Positions 16,733 through 29,670 are shown, counted from the stretch's first letter. The stretch is 64,000 nucleotides of DNA from Mycolicibacterium rutilum (GCF_900108565.1 NZ_LT629971.1:1798001-1862000); one strand, 5' to 3'. Translations and numbers: made by a program. Notes: generated by a model from the letters alone, not told the origin.

Positions 16733-17654
16733 TCACCCCACCCGACCGACCCGCCGCCGCGAGCTCCTCGCGCCACCGGTCCTCCCCGATGACCGTGGTG
16801 ACGATCTCCGGGCGGGGGAAGCTGTCGTAGCGGATACGCGCGGCATGCCCGAGGTCGACGAGATCGGTCAGCGGCTTGTCCTGCGACAGCGCATCGCGCG
16901 CGTGGTTGAGCAGGTTCAGGGTCCGGTCCAGCGCGGTCAGCAGGTGCGTGGCGTTGGCCTCGCACATCGCGCGCACCAGGTCGGGTGCGGTGGCGGCCAC
17001 CCGGGTGCCGTCCCGGAAGGACCCGGCCGCGAGCGCGAACGCCAGCGGCACCTCGCCCGCGGTCGCGGCCAGCGCCTCGGCCAGCAGGTGCGGCAGGTGC
17101 GAGATCGTCGCCGCCGCCGCGTCGTGTTCCTCAGAGCGGGCGGGGACGACGACCGCTCCGCAGTCCAGCGCGAGGTTCATCACCAGCGCCCACACCTCGG
17201 GGTCGACGTGGTCGTCGACGCTGACCACCCACGGCGCGCCGACGAACAGTTCGGCGGTGCCGGCGGCCCACCCCGAATGCGCGGTGCCGGCCATCGGATG
17301 ACCTCCGACGAACCGGTCGAGCAGGCCGACCGCCCGGACCTCGTCCAGCACCGCGCCCTTCACGCTGGTCACGTCGGTCAGCGGACAACCCGACGCGACG
17401 TCCCGGATGTGGGCGAGCAGCCGGCCCAGCGCAGGCACCGGCACGGCCAGCACGATCAGCGCGTTACCTTCCGCCGCCCGGCGCAGCACCGCGTCGAGGT
17501 CCTCGGTGGTGTCGAACCCGTCGGCCCGCGCGGCCTGCACGGCCTCCAGCGACCGGTTGTAGCCGAAGACCTCGCGTCCGGCGCCGGCGGCCGCACGCAT
17601 CAGCGAGCCGCCGATGAGGCCGAGGCCGAGCACGCAGACCGGAGTGTTCGTCAC
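16695..17654 (-). CDS. tyrA: prephenate dehydrogenase
   Basis: 319 residues, GTG start. The NAD(P) motif is [10 protein letters not shown] at residues 8-17; the mid-region TDVTSVKG and [12 protein letters not shown] carry the TyrA-specific histidine, and [11 protein letters not shown] follows. It oxidatively decarboxylates prephenate toward tyrosine. No ACT domain is evident, though the C-terminus is long enough only for the dimerisation helices. It is divergent from the TadA-partner gene and convergent with the glycolipid-binding gene. Confidence 0.9.
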   Translation of the reverse strand: MTNTPVCVLGLGLIGGSLMRAAAGAGREVFGYNRSLEAVQAARADGFDTTEDLDAVLRRAAEGNALIVLAVPVPALGRLLAHIRDVASGCPLTDVTSVKGAVLDEVRAVGLLDRFVGGHPMAGTAHSGWAAGTAELFVGAPWVVSVDDHVDPEVWALVMNLALDCGAVVVPARSEEHDAAAATISHLPHLLAEALAATAGEVPLAFALAAGSFRDGTRVAATAPDLVRAMCEANATHLLTALDRTLNLLNHARDALSQDKPLTDLVDLGHAARIRYDSFPRPEIVTTVIGEDRWREELAAAGRSGGVIRSALRVRGSRG

Positions 17655-17759
17655 CGCTCAAGGTTGGCACATCCAGCTGACTGTCAGGTGTGAAGGCCGA
17701 CGTCAGCTCCGGTGTCGATGCCTGGTCAAGTACCTGGTCGGCGACTACCGTAAGCCGAC

Positions 17760-18281
17760 ATGGGAGCAGAGCGTGCCTCGGCGAAAGAGCAGTCCGCCGA
17801 CACCCTCGACGGCTTCGGTGTCGCCGTTGTCCGAGAGGACGGCAAGTGGCGGTGCGCACCCCTGCGACGCGCGGCGCTGAACAGCCTGACCGCCGCCGAG
17901 ACGGAGCTCCGCGAGATCCGCAGCGCGGGCGCGGTGTTCGGGCTGCTCGACATCGACGACGAGTTCTTCGTGATCGTGCGGCCGGCGCCGGCGGGCACGC
18001 GGCTGCTGCTGTCGGACGCCACCGCCGCGCTGGACTACGACATCGCCGCCGAGGCCCTCGAAAAGCTCGACGCCGACATCGAGGCCGACGAACTCGAGGA
18101 CGCCGACCCGTTCGAGGAAGGCGATCTCGGGCTCCTGAGTGACATCGGGCTGCCCGAAGCCGTCCTCGGAGTCATCCTCGACGAGTCCGATCTCTATGCC
18201 GACGAGCAGTTGGGCCGCATCGCGTGCGAGATGGGTTTCGCCGACGAGTTGGCGGCGGTCATCGAGCGCTTGGGTCGGTGA
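17760..18281 (+). CDS. TadA-associated acidic protein (Rv3753c type)
   Basis: 173 residues with a strongly acidic centre (AEALEKLDADIEADELEDAD). It matches the actinobacterial family known as tRNA adenosine deaminase-associated protein, always directly before tadA. Here its TGA overlaps the tadA GTG. The function is unknown; conserved coupling suggests it assists the deaminase. ATG 17760 gives the standard N-terminus. Confidence 0.82.
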   Translation: MGAERASAKEQSADTLDGFGVAVVREDGKWRCAPLRRAALNSLTAAETELREIRSAGAVFGLLDIDDEFFVIVRPAPAGTRLLLSDATAALDYDIAAEALEKLDADIEADELEDADPFEEGDLGLLSDIGLPEAVLGVILDESDLYADEQLGRIACEMGFADELAAVIERLGR

Positions 18282-18742
18282 CCGACACCCAGGACGAAGC
18301 GCTGATCCGGGCCGCGCTGGCGGCGGCGCGCGCGGCGGGACCCCGCGACGTGCCGATCGGGGCGGTCGTGGTGGCCGCCGACGGAACCGAGTTGGCGCGG
18401 GCGGCCAATCGGCGCGAAGAACTCGGCGATCCGACCGCGCACGCCGAGATTCTGGCGATCCGGGCTGCGGCCGCGCGGCTCGGCGACGGCTGGCGGCTGG
18501 CCGGCGCCACGTTGGCCGTCACCGTCGAACCCTGCACGATGTGCGCGGGCGCGCTGGTGATGGCGCGGGTCGCGCGGGTGGTGTTCGGGGCGTGGGAACC
18601 CAAGACCGGGGCGGTCGGCTCGCTGTGGGATGTGGTGCGCGACCGCCGGCTCACGCATCGGGCCGAGGTGCGCGGCGGCGTGCTGGCCGCCGAATGCGCA
18701 GCACCGCTGGAGGAGTTCTTCGCCAGACAGCGATTGGAGTAG
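18278..18742 (+). CDS. tadA: tRNA adenosine(34) deaminase
   Basis: 154 residues with the zinc-dependent cytidine/adenosine deaminase core: TAHAEILAI near residues 53-61 (His ligand and catalytic Glu) and PCTMCAGAL near 85 (Cys ligands). It converts A34 of tRNA-Arg(ACG) to inosine. The GTG start lies in the stop of the preceding gene. A tRNA-Ser gene follows 29 bases later. Confidence 0.9.
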   Translation: MTDTQDEALIRAALAAARAAGPRDVPIGAVVVAADGTELARAANRREELGDPTAHAEILAIRAAAARLGDGWRLAGATLAVTVEPCTMCAGALVMARVARVVFGAWEPKTGAVGSLWDVVRDRRLTHRAEVRGGVLAAECAAPLEEFFARQRLE

Positions 18743-18758
18743 ACGGGCACTCGCCTAG

Positions 18759-18764
18759 TAAGCT
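18759..18764 (+). promoter_or_regulatory. -10 box for tRNA-Ser(CGA)
   Basis: TAAGCT fits TANNNT and lies seven bases before the mature tRNA 5' end. TTGGAG at 18734-18739 could be the -35 with a 19-base spacer. Predicted transcription start is at or next to the first tRNA base. Confidence 0.4.
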
Positions 18765-18771
18765 GCCACAC

Positions 18772-18862
18772 GGTGGCGTGTCCGAGCGGCCTAAGGAGCA
18801 CGCCTCGAAAGCGTGTGACGGGTAACCCCCGTCCGAGGGTTCAAATCCCTCCGCCACCGCCA
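18772..18862 (+). tRNA. tRNA-Ser(CGA)
   Basis: The acceptor arms GGTGGCG (18772-18778) and CGCCACC (18852-18858) pair exactly, followed by discriminator G and an encoded CCA (18860-18862). The anticodon stem CACGC/GCGTG holds the loop CTCGAAA, anticodon CGA. A long variable arm and the T-loop GGTTCAAATCC are present, as required for a class II serine tRNA. Confidence 0.95.
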
Positions 18863-18874
18863 CAACCGCCGTGA

Positions 18875-18935
18875 CAGCGCCGGATACAGGGTCTGTCGGT
18901 AATGTTGCCGACCAGATACCCGGTGTCCGGCGCTG
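18875..18935 (+). terminator. long hairpin after tRNA-Ser(CGA)
   Basis: Arms 18875-18892 and 18918-18935 pair at 16 or 17 of 18 positions (CAGCGCCGGA against TCCGGCGCTG at the base), and an inner GTCGG/CCGAC pair extends the stem. It begins 12 bases after the tRNA, so termination is the simplest role. Confidence 0.6.
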
Positions 18936-19021
18936 CAACGTGTCGGGACGATATTGTCAGTTCGTCACTAAAGCAGAGGTCCAGGCGACCGCGGTGACCA
19001 AACCGAGAGAATTGGTTGCAC

Positions 19022-20229
19022 ATGCGCGCGCTCTATGACCAGGGGCCCGCCGCTGCCGGCGGCGGTGGGGGACTGCTGCGCCCGTTCAATGTCTTGCTGG
19101 TCGAAGACGACCGCGGCGACGCGATCCTGGTCGAAGAACTGATCGCCGATGCCGACGGCGACATCCAGGTGGTGTGGGCGCCGACGATGGAGGACGCCGA
19201 ACAGCACCTGGACATGTCGCGGCCCGACTGCGTGCTGCTCGACCTGAACCTGCCCGATGCCGAGGGCATCAAGGCCCTCGACCGGGTGGCCCGGCGCGAC
19301 ATCACGATGCCCATCGTCGTGCTGACCGGCCTCAACGACGAGCACTTCGGCATCTCCGCAGTCGCCGCGGGCGCCCAGGACTATCTCGTGAAGGGCCGCG
19401 TCGAACCCGAGACGCTGCGCCGGGCGCTGCTGTACGCCGTGGAACGCAAACGCGCCGAACTCACGTCGGTCGAACTGCACGCCAGCGAACTGCGGGCGCG
19501 GGAGAACGCCCGCCTCGAACGCGGCCTGCTGCCCTCACCGCTGCTGCTGGACCAGCCGGGCGTCGACATCGTCGCCGAGTACCGGCCGAGCCGCCAGCAC
19601 GCGCTGCTCGGCGGCGACTTCTACGACTTCGTCCAGACGCCCGACCGCACCGTGCACGTCATGGTCGGCGACGTCGCCGGCCACGGCCCGGACGAGGCCG
19701 CGCTCGGGGTGGCGCTGCGGATCGGTTGGCGCGCACTGACATTCGCCGGCCTGCGCGGCAACGAGCGCATGCGCCAGCTCGAACGGATCCTGAGCACCGA
19801 ACGGCCCGGTTCGAGCATCTTCGCGACCGTGATCAGCGTCGCGATGTCACCGGACACCCTCAGCTTCAACGTGGTTTCCGCAGGCCACCCCGGCATGCTG
19901 CTGCACGGCCCGGGCACGGTGGACTGGATCGAACCCGCGTCCGGCCCGGCCCTCGGCCTCTACGGCAAGGAGTGGCCGCTCAACGTCTACGACCTGCCCG
20001 AAGGCCACGGTCTGGTGCTGTTGACCGACGGCCTGTTCGAAGGGCGGTCCGGCCGCGGCACCGAACGTCTCGGCGAGAAGGGCCTGCTCGAAGTCGCCCG
20101 GTCGTATGCGCACCTGCCCGCCGCCGAATTCGTCAGCGCGCTGATCGAAGACGTCGAGCGGCGAGCGCAGTCGGTCGGCGGCATCAGCGACGACATCGCG
20201 GTCGTGCGGGTGCAGCGGACGGCGACCGT

Positions 20230-20233
<4 letters not shown>
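19022..20233 (+). CDS. response regulator fused to a PP2C-type (RsbU-like) phosphatase
   Basis: 403 residues. A receiver domain (about 20-140) has the acidic pair VEDDRGD, phospho-acceptor Asp in LLDLNLPD near 72 and Lys in LVKGRV; after a coiled linker the PPM/SpoIIE phosphatase (about 185-400) has LGGDFYDF, GDVAGHGPDEAAL, LTDGLFE and ISDDIAVV, the full metal-binding set. It should dephosphorylate an anti-anti-sigma factor on a signal from the adjacent kinase. ATG 19022 is used; TTG two codons earlier is possible. Its TGA overlaps the next ATG. Confidence 0.88.
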
Positions 20234-21797
<1,564 letters not shown>

Positions 21798-21801
<4 letters not shown>

Positions 21802-22238
21802 CACTTGAGGGTCGCGCAATCGACGTCCTGCTCGTCGAGGACGATCCGGGTGACGAGTTGATCACTCGAGAAGCGTTCGAGCACAACAAGATCAAGAACA
21901 CGCTGCACGTCGCGCACGACGGCGAGGAAGGGCTCGACTTCCTGTACCGGCGCGGCAAGTTCGCCGACGCGCCGAGGCCCGACCTGATCCTGCTCGACCT
22001 GAACCTGCCGAAATACGACGGTAGGCAGCTGTTGGAGCAGATCAAGTCCGACGCCGAGCTCAGCCACATCCCGGTTGTGGTGCTGACGACCTCGTCGGCC
22101 GAGGAGGACATCCTGCGCAGCTACAAGCTGCACGCCAACGCGTATGTCACCAAGCCGGTCGATCTCGATCAGTTCATGAACGCGGTCCGGCAGATCGACG
22201 AGTTCTTCGTTCAGGTGGTCCGGTTGCCCAACTCCTGA
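21798..22238 (+). CDS. single-domain response regulator (Rcp1-like)
   Basis: 146 residues, a receiver domain only. LLVEDDPGDELI gives the acidic pair, LLDLNLPKYDG carries the phospho-acceptor Asp near residue 65, and VTKPVDLDQF the conserved Lys. No output domain, so it should act by protein contact or as a phosphate relay. The last 28 bases overlap the 3' end of the convergent RsbW-like gene. Confidence 0.88.
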
Positions 22239-22738
22239 GGGCGGTCCTCGGTGACGTCGAAGATCATCGTCACTTTGGTGCCCGACGTCGAGTTGTCGAC
22301 GTCGACGTCGTCGCCGACGGCCCGCATGATCAGGATCCCGCGGCCGCGGGTGGTCGGCTCCGTGGTGGGGGTGCGCCACGCGCCGTGGTCGACGACGCAT
22401 ACCACCAGCCGGTCGCCCTCCACCGAGGCTTCGACCATCATCACGCCCTGCTCGCTGTTCAAGTAGGCGTGTTCGACGCAGTTGGTGGCCGCCTCGTTGA
22501 CCGCCAGCACGACGTCGGCGATGACGTCGTCGGGCACCCCGATCGATTCGAGCCAGGCGGTGAGCCCGCGACGGATCTGCGCCAGTCGATCGGCGAGCGC
22601 CGGCACCTCGATCCGCAGCGGGTCTGCAGGTCGCAGACGCACGTCGATCACCACGCCGGTGTTGTACCCCGCAGCGGCCGATTCCTCACGCATCTCACGC
22701 GTGGTCCGTCGATCTCGAATCGGTAGCGAGGCGTACAT
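22211..22738 (-). CDS. RsbW-like anti-sigma/serine kinase ATPase
   Basis: About 175 residues with a single GHKL-type ATPase domain: N-box ADVVLAVNEAATNCVEHA, G1 box VVDHGAWR, and RGRGILIMRAVGDD. This is the RsbW/SpoIIAB-like class that binds sigma factors or phosphorylates anti-anti-sigma proteins. Convergent placement against the kinase, PP2C and receiver genes suggests a partner-switching module, though no STAS protein or sigma factor lies in the window. The start may also be GTG 22741 or an internal ATG near 22690. Confidence 0.8.
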   Translation of the reverse strand: MYASLPIRDRRTTREMREESAAAGYNTGVVIDVRLRPADPLRIEVPALADRLAQIRRGLTAWLESIGVPDDVIADVVLAVNEAATNCVEHAYLNSEQGVMMVEASVEGDRLVVCVVDHGAWRTPTTEPTTRGRGILIMRAVGDDVDVDNSTSGTKVTMIFDVTEDRPQELGNRTT

Positions 22739-22774
22739 CACAGTCGGCCGGACACCCGTGCCTACTGAGCGGCG

Positions 22775-23146
22775 TCAGCCGTAGAACGTCACCCGGTAGT
22801 CCGGCGTCCACGCGCCGTCGATGCAGCTGAGCGGGACGCCGTCGGGGGATTGTGCGACGCCGGTGGCGTCGCCGCAGGGCAGCCGGTTGGTGCGCACGCC
22901 GACCAGCGGCGCCGAGGCGATCCAGGTGCTGCGCGAGTTGCACGCCAGCGTGTTTCCCGACGCATCGATGCCGAAGTTGTAGCGGGTGTTCTGCGTGCAG
23001 TGCGTGCCCTCGACCGCCGAGCGGTCGACGTAGGGCACGCAGTCCGCGCCGTCGCAGTAGCCGGGGGATGCGGGGGCGGTCGCGGCGGTGACCATCGGAG
23101 CGGCGACGAATCCGCACGCGAGCGCAGCAGCAGCCATGAGCCTCAT
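22775..23146 (-). CDS. small secreted cysteine-rich protein
   Basis: 123 residues. Signal peptide about 1-26, and a mature part with six cysteines (YCDGADC, GTHC, LAC, LPC, LSC) suited to three disulfides. It resembles actinobacterial secreted proteins with no assigned function. ATG start at 23146. Confidence 0.6.
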   Translation of the reverse strand: MRLMAAAALACGFVAAPMVTAATAPASPGYCDGADCVPYVDRSAVEGTHCTQNTRYNFGIDASGNTLACNSRSTWIASAPLVGVRTNRLPCGDATGVAQSPDGVPLSCIDGAWTPDYRVTFYG

Positions 23147-23187
23147 GCGGTTAGCGTATGTGCCCCGCGCCGGCGGCGGGCACGGAA

Positions 23188-23193
23188 TAGGCT
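23188..23193 (+). promoter_or_regulatory. -10 box for the second DUF732 gene
   Basis: TAGGCT, eight bases from the ATG at 23201, within the same 15-base CACGGAATAGGCTCT found before the paralogue at 5813. Conservation in two unrelated contexts supports promoter function. Confidence 0.5.
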
Positions 23194-23200
23194 CTCAACC

Positions 23201-23539
23201 ATGAAGCGTGCCCTCGTTGCTCTCGCGGCCACCGCCGGTGCGGCCGCTGTCGTGTCCGCGCCGGCGGCCCAGGCCGACACGGTGGCCTATCTGGTCAACG
23301 TGCACGTGCGGCCGGGCTACAACTTCCCCAACGCCGACGCGGCGATCGGATACGGCAACACGATCTGCGCCCGGGTGGCCGGACAGATGGGCTACTCACA
23401 GCTCGTCAACGAGGTGACCGCCGACTTCCACACCACCGACAAGTACCAGGGCGCCTACCTGATCAACCAGGCCGTCAACGAGCTGTGCCCGGCGCAGATC
23501 TGGCAGCTGCGCCAGTCCGCGGCCGGCTACACCGGCTGA
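23201..23539 (+). CDS. DUF732-family small secreted protein, paralogue of the 5813 gene
   Basis: 112 residues: signal peptide about 1-24 (ending AQA) and a mature DUF732 domain nearly identical to the protein encoded at 5813-6169, with shared VNVHVRPGYNFPNAD, YQGAYLINQAVNELCP and AQIWQLRQSAAGYT. Two conserved cysteines. It ends directly after the shared domain, whereas the other copy has an eight-residue tail. Function unknown. Confidence 0.82.
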   Translation: MKRALVALAATAGAAAVVSAPAAQADTVAYLVNVHVRPGYNFPNADAAIGYGNTICARVAGQMGYSQLVNEVTADFHTTDKYQGAYLINQAVNELCPAQIWQLRQSAAGYTG

Positions 23540-23551
23540 CCCGAACAAACA

Positions 23552-23582
23552 ACGGCGGCGCCCCGCGCAGGGACGCCGCCGT
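23552..23582. terminator. hairpin between convergent genes
   Basis: ACGGCGGCG (23552-23560) and CGCCGCCGT (23574-23582) are exact inverted arms with a CCC/GGG extension in the loop. Placed between the ends of the DUF732 gene and the lpqH-like gene, it can serve both. Confidence 0.7.
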
Positions 23583-23593
23583 GTCGCGAGCGG

Positions 23594-24055
23594 TTACGGG
23601 CAGCTGACCTCGATCTCGAACGGCTTGTTCACCGGCTGCAGCGGGTTGGCCATGTCGACACCGGTCGCGGTGCCGGTGATCTTGTAGGTGTTGCCGTCCT
23701 TCTCGGCCTTGGCGTCGCCCTGGCCGGTGCCGGCCTGGAAAGCGAGCGTCACGCCGTTCACGTTGCCCAGGCCGACGGACTGCACAGTGGGCTCGTCACC
23801 AGAGCTGACGACGGCGCCGATGCCGGTGGTCGCGTCGCCGATCGCGATGTTGGTGTTGCCGCCCACCGAGCTGCACACCACGGTGCCCTGGACGCTCTGG
23901 TCCTGCCCGTCGATCGTGACGGTGGTCTTGCCTTCCGCCGCGGCGGCCGTCGAGGTCTCGCCGGAGGTTTCGGACTTGTTGTCCGACGAACACCCGGACA
24001 AACCGGCGATCACGATCGCAGCGCCGCCGACGGCGACCAGGAAACCACGCTTCAC
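23594..24055 (-). CDS. lpqH: 19 kDa lipoprotein antigen LpqH
   Basis: About 153 residues. Lipoprotein signal with lipobox LSGC, a Ser/Thr/Ala-rich linker of the kind that is glycosylated in LpqH, and a beta-sandwich domain with [34 protein letters not shown] and [13 protein letters not shown], which closely matches the 19 kDa antigen of M. tuberculosis. LpqH is a surface lipoprotein and TLR2 agonist; its cellular role is unclear. Two GTG codons in a row (24058, 24055) follow GGAG; 24055 has the better spacing. Confidence 0.9.
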   Translation of the reverse strand: MKRGFLVAVGGAAIVIAGLSGCSSDNKSETSGETSTAAAAEGKTTVTIDGQDQSVQGTVVCSSVGGNTNIAIGDATTGIGAVVSSGDEPTVQSVGLGNVNGVTLAFQAGTGQGDAKAEKDGNTYKITGTATGVDMANPLQPVNKPFEIEVSCP

Positions 24056-24156
24056 CACTGTTCTCCTTCGTGTAGACGTGACCCGTCAAGATCGGATCAT
24101 CTACAGCAGTATCGGGTGCGGCCCCGCCGCGAACAGCAAATTCGGTGAAACCGGCG

Positions 24157-25847
<1,691 letters not shown>

Positions 25848-25851
25848 AGGG

Positions 25852-27084
25852 ATGGAAGCCTCGCAGGCGCTGCTACTGCGGCTGCTCGACCCGTCAACGC
25901 GGGCCGACCCGTATCCCATCTACGCCGAGATCCGCGCCCACGGGCCGCTGCAGCTGCCGGACATGAACCTCGTCGTGTTCTCGTCCGCCGAGCACTGCGA
26001 CGAGGTGCTGCGCCATCCGTCGTCGGCGTCGGACCGCACGAAATCGACTGCCGCGCAACGGCGGTACGCCGAGCTCGCCGAACAGTTTCCGCAGGACTCG
26101 TCGGATGCCGAGCCGCCGAGCTTCCTGTTCCTCGACCCGCCCGATCACACCCGGCTGCGCCGGCTGGTCAGCAAGGCGTTCGCGCCCAAGGTGGTCCGGG
26201 CACTGGAGCCGGAGGTCGAGTCGCTGGTGGACGGGTTGCTCGACGCCGCGGAGGCCAAAGGGTCGATGGATCTGGTCGCCGACCTGGCCTACCCGCTGCC
26301 GGTCGCGGTGATCTGCCGGCTGCTCGGCGTCCCGGTCTCCGACGAACCCGAGTTCGGCCGGGCGTCGGCGATCCTGGCCCAGGCGCTGGATCCCGTGTTC
26401 ACGTTCACCGGGCAGGCGCCCGCGAGCTTCGACCAGATGATGGCCGCGGGGGTGTGGCTGCGCGAATACCTGCGCGACCTGATCGCCAAGCGGCGCGCGG
26501 ACCCGGGCGACGACCTGATGTCGGCGCTGATCTCGGTCGAGGAGTCGGGCGATCAGCTGACCGAGCCCGAGATCGTGTCGACGTGCAACCTGCTGCTGAT
26601 CGCCGGGCACGAGACGACGGTCAACCTGATCGCCAACGCCGCGCTGGCCATGTTGCGCGCGCCCGAGCAGTGGAAGGCGCTGGCGACCGACACGTCGCGG
26701 GCGCCGGCCGTCGTCGAGGAGACGCTGCGCTACGACCCGCCGGTGCAACTGGTCAGCCGGATCGCCGAGGACGACATGATGGTCGGCGGCGTCGAGGTGC
26801 CCAAAGGCGACGTGATGGCGTTGCTGATCGCGGCGGCCAACCACGACCCCGCCGCGGTCGAGCGGCCCGACTCGTTCGACCCGGACCGGCCGTCGATCCG
26901 GCACCTGGGGTTCGGCAAGGGACCGCACTTCTGCCTCGGCGCCCCGCTGGCCCGCCTCGAGGGCACAGTGGCGTTGTCGAAGCTCACGAGTCGCTTCCCG
27001 ACCGCGCGGCTGGCGGCCGAGCCGGCGTACAAGGCGAACCTGACCCTGCGCGGGCTGGCTGCGCTTTCCGTCGCCTTCGAGTGA
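25852..27084 (+). CDS. cytochrome P450
   Basis: 410 residues, a soluble bacterial class I P450. The I-helix AGHETTVN is near residue 252, the K-helix ExxR in EETLRYD near 289, and the heme loop FGKGPHFCLGAP with Cys near 361. The ATG lies four bases after the tgt stop, so the two are probably cotranscribed, though a functional link is not obvious. The substrate and CYP family cannot be named from sequence reading. No ferredoxin gene is adjacent. Confidence 0.9.
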   Translation: MEASQALLLRLLDPSTRADPYPIYAEIRAHGPLQLPDMNLVVFSSAEHCDEVLRHPSSASDRTKSTAAQRRYAELAEQFPQDSSDAEPPSFLFLDPPDHTRLRRLVSKAFAPKVVRALEPEVESLVDGLLDAAEAKGSMDLVADLAYPLPVAVICRLLGVPVSDEPEFGRASAILAQALDPVFTFTGQAPASFDQMMAAGVWLREYLRDLIAKRRADPGDDLMSALISVEESGDQLTEPEIVSTCNLLLIAGHETTVNLIANAALAMLRAPEQWKALATDTSRAPAVVEETLRYDPPVQLVSRIAEDDMMVGGVEVPKGDVMALLIAAANHDPAAVERPDSFDPDRPSIRHLGFGKGPHFCLGAPLARLEGTVALSKLTSRFPTARLAAEPAYKANLTLRGLAALSVAFE

Positions 27085-27156
27085 TTTCGGTGCGCAATCA
27101 ATCGCTCAGCGACTGGTTGGACACCGAATTCGTCGTCGATCGCGTAGGTTGTGCGC

Positions 27157-28371
27157 ATGCGAATCCTCCTGGTGGGCGCCGGCGGGGTCGGCGCAGCGTT
27201 CTGCTCCATCGCCCAACGCCGCGACTTCTTCGACAAGCTCGTCGTCGCCGACTACGACGAGGGCCGGGCCCGGCAGGCGGCTGACGCCGTCGGGGACGCG
27301 CGCTTCGTCGCCGCGCAGGTCGACGCGGGGTCGGCGGACGCGGTCGCCGAACTGGTCCGCAGCCACCAGATCACCCACGTGACGAACGCCGTCGACCCCC
27401 GCTTCGTGATGCCGATCTTCGACGGTGCGCTGGCTGGCGGCGCGGACTACCTCGACATGGCGATGAGCCTGTCGCAGCGCCATCCCGACCAGCCCTACGC
27501 GTTGCCCGGCGTGAAACTCGGCGACGAGCAGTTCGCCGCCGAGGACAAGTGGCGCGCGGCGGGCCGGCTCGCGCTGGTCGGCATCGGCGTGGAGCCCGGG
27601 CTCTCGGACGTGTTCGCCCGCTACGCCGCCGACCATCTGTTCTCCGACATCGACGAACTGGGGACCCGCGACGGGTCGAACCTGACCGTCGAGGGTTACG
27701 AGTTCGCGCCGTCGTTCTCGATCTGGACCACGATCGAGGAATGCCTCAACCCGCCGGTGATCTGGGAGGCCGACCGCGGCTGGTACACCACCGAACCCTT
27801 CAGCGAGCCAGAAGTTTTCGACTTTCCCGAGGGCATCGGACCGGTCGAGTGCGTGAACGTCGAGCACGAAGAGGTGCTGCTGATGCCGCGCTGGGTGAAG
27901 TGCAAACGCGCGACGTTCAAGTACGGCCTCGGCGAAGAGTTCATCGACGTGCTCAAGACGCTGCACAAGCTGGGTCTCGACCGCACCGAGAAGGTGAAGG
28001 TCGGTTCGGTCGAGGTCTCACCGCGTGACGTCGTCGCGGCCTGTCTGCCCAACCCGGCGACGCTCGGCCCGAAGATGCGCGGCAAGACCTGCGCGGGGCT
28101 GTGGGTGACCGGCACCGGCAAGGACGGCGCGCCGCGCTCGACGTACCTGTACCACGTCGTCGACAACGAATGGTCGATGGCCGAGTACGGCCACCAGTGT
28201 GTGGTGTGGCAGACCGCGATCAATCCCGTTGTGGCACTGGAACTTTTGGCGCGCGGGACGTGGAGCGGCGCCGGGGTGCTGGGCGCCGAGGCGTTTGACG
28301 CGGTCCCGTTCCTGGACCTGCTGACCGAATACGGCTCGCCCTGGGGCCGAAAGGAGCTGTCAGCGCGGTAG
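27157..28371 (+). CDS. saccharopine dehydrogenase-like protein
   Basis: 404 residues. Rossmann motif ILLVGAGGVGAAF at the N-terminus, THVTNAVDPRFVMPIFDGAL and YLDMAMS follow the saccharopine dehydrogenase/carboxynorspermidine synthase pattern. Likely NAD(P)-dependent and acting on an amino acid or imino acid, but the substrate is unknown. ATG 27157 is preferred over GTG 27151 because MRILLVGAG is the usual start. The CoA-transferase gene follows after nine bases, suggesting one transcript. Confidence 0.78.
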   Translation: MRILLVGAGGVGAAFCSIAQRRDFFDKLVVADYDEGRARQAADAVGDARFVAAQVDAGSADAVAELVRSHQITHVTNAVDPRFVMPIFDGALAGGADYLDMAMSLSQRHPDQPYALPGVKLGDEQFAAEDKWRAAGRLALVGIGVEPGLSDVFARYAADHLFSDIDELGTRDGSNLTVEGYEFAPSFSIWTTIEECLNPPVIWEADRGWYTTEPFSEPEVFDFPEGIGPVECVNVEHEEVLLMPRWVKCKRATFKYGLGEEFIDVLKTLHKLGLDRTEKVKVGSVEVSPRDVVAACLPNPATLGPKMRGKTCAGLWVTGTGKDGAPRSTYLYHVVDNEWSMAEYGHQCVVWQTAINPVVALELLARGTWSGAGVLGAEAFDAVPFLDLLTEYGSPWGRKELSAR

Positions 28372-28380
28372 GTTTCCGCC

Positions 28381-29670
28381 ATGCCGATCGAGCTCACCGC
28401 CGAACAGGCCGCCGCGCGGCTCACCGCCGACGACACGCTGGGCATCCCGCTGGGACCGGGCCAACCACCGGCGCTGCTGCGGGCACTCGGCGAGCGCACC
28501 GACTGGACGAACCTGCGGGTCTACGGCGCACTGCTCGCCGTCGGCACCGAGTTGTTCACCCGCCCGAACGTGCACTACCTGTCCGGCTTCTTCGGCCCGC
28601 TCGAGCGGGCGCTGCTCGACGCAGGCGCCGACATCGAGTTCACCCCCGCCGATTTCCGCCGCTTCGGGCCGCTGCTGCAGCGGCAGTGCCCGCGGGTGAT
28701 GACGACCGTCGCGACACCACCCGACGCGGACGGCTTCTGTTCACTGTCCCTGCACGCCGGCGGCACCATCGACGAACTACACCGTGCCGGCGCGGATCCC
28801 GACCGCCTGCTGATCGTCGAATGCTCGGAGGCGTTCCCGCGCACCCATGGCCACGGCGAGCACCGGCACGCCGTGCACGTCGACGAGATCGACGTCCTGG
28901 TGCGGTCCGACGACGCACCGCTGGCCCTGCCCGGCGGCGACGCACCGCCGAGCGACGTCGACACGGCGATCGCCGAACACGCCGTCACGTTCATTCCGCC
29001 GGGATCGACGCTGCAGACCGGAATCGGCGCCATTCCCAACCAGATTGCGACCCTGCTCGCCGAGGGTGACGGCGACGGCTACGGACTGCACAGCGAGATG
29101 TTCACCGACGGTTGCATGCGACTGCACCGCGCGGGCAAGGTCTCCAACACCGGCAAGGGCATGTACGACGGGGTCAGCGTCACCACGTTCGCGTTCGGCT
29201 CGGCCGACCTCTACGCCTGGCTCGACGGCAACACCGACGTCGCGTTCCTGCCCGTCGAGATCGTCAACGCGCCGGAGATCATCGCCGCCAATCACCGGAT
29301 GGTGTCGATCAACGGCGCGCTCGCGATCGACGCGCACGGCCAGGTCGTCGCCGACACCATCGACGGCAAGCAGTTCAGCGGTATCGGCGGAGCCGAGGAC
29401 TTCGTCGCCGGGGCCGGGCTCGAGCTGTCCGACCGGTCGCTGATCTGCCTGCCCTCGACGTACGAGAAGGACGGCGAACTCCGGTCCCGCATCGTGCCGA
29501 GTTTCACTGCGGGAGCGGTGATCACCACGCCGCGGCACCACGTCGACGTGATCATCACCGAGTACGGCGCCGCCGAACTGGAAGGCAGGACCGTGCGCGA
29601 ACGCCGCGAGGCGCTGGCCGCGATCGCGCACCCGCAGTTCCGCGACGAGATCCTGGCTACAGCGGATTGA
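28381..29670 (+). CDS. acetyl-CoA hydrolase/transferase (CoA-transferase family)
   Basis: 429 residues. The family's catalytic region reads GYGLHSEMFTDG with the nucleophilic Glu near residue 238; GIGAIPNQIA near 217, ADTIDGKQFSGIGGAEDF near 325 and ITEYGAAELEGRTVRERREAL near the end are diagnostic of the 4-hydroxybutyrate CoA-transferase/acetyl-CoA hydrolase group. The acyl substrate is not evident. Its 3' end overlaps the convergent ABC ATPase gene by 14 bases. Confidence 0.85.
   Translation: MPIELTAEQAAARLTADDTLGIPLGPGQPPALLRALGERTDWTNLRVYGALLAVGTELFTRPNVHYLSGFFGPLERALLDAGADIEFTPADFRRFGPLLQRQCPRVMTTVATPPDADGFCSLSLHAGGTIDELHRAGADPDRLLIVECSEAFPRTHGHGEHRHAVHVDEIDVLVRSDDAPLALPGGDAPPSDVDTAIAEHAVTFIPPGSTLQTGIGAIPNQIATLLAEGDGDGYGLHSEMFTDGCMRLHRAGKVSNTGKGMYDGVSVTTFAFGSADLYAWLDGNTDVAFLPVEIVNAPEIIAANHRMVSINGALAIDAHGQVVADTIDGKQFSGIGGAEDFVAGAGLELSDRSLICLPSTYEKDGELRSRIVPSFTAGAVITTPRHHVDVIITEYGAAELEGRTVRERREALAAIAHPQFRDEILATAD

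Noticed and set aside
18772..18862. tRNA-Ser(CGA) as an integration site for a genomic island
   Set aside because: No integrase gene and no repeated tRNA 3' end is seen downstream; ordinary genes and a terminator follow.
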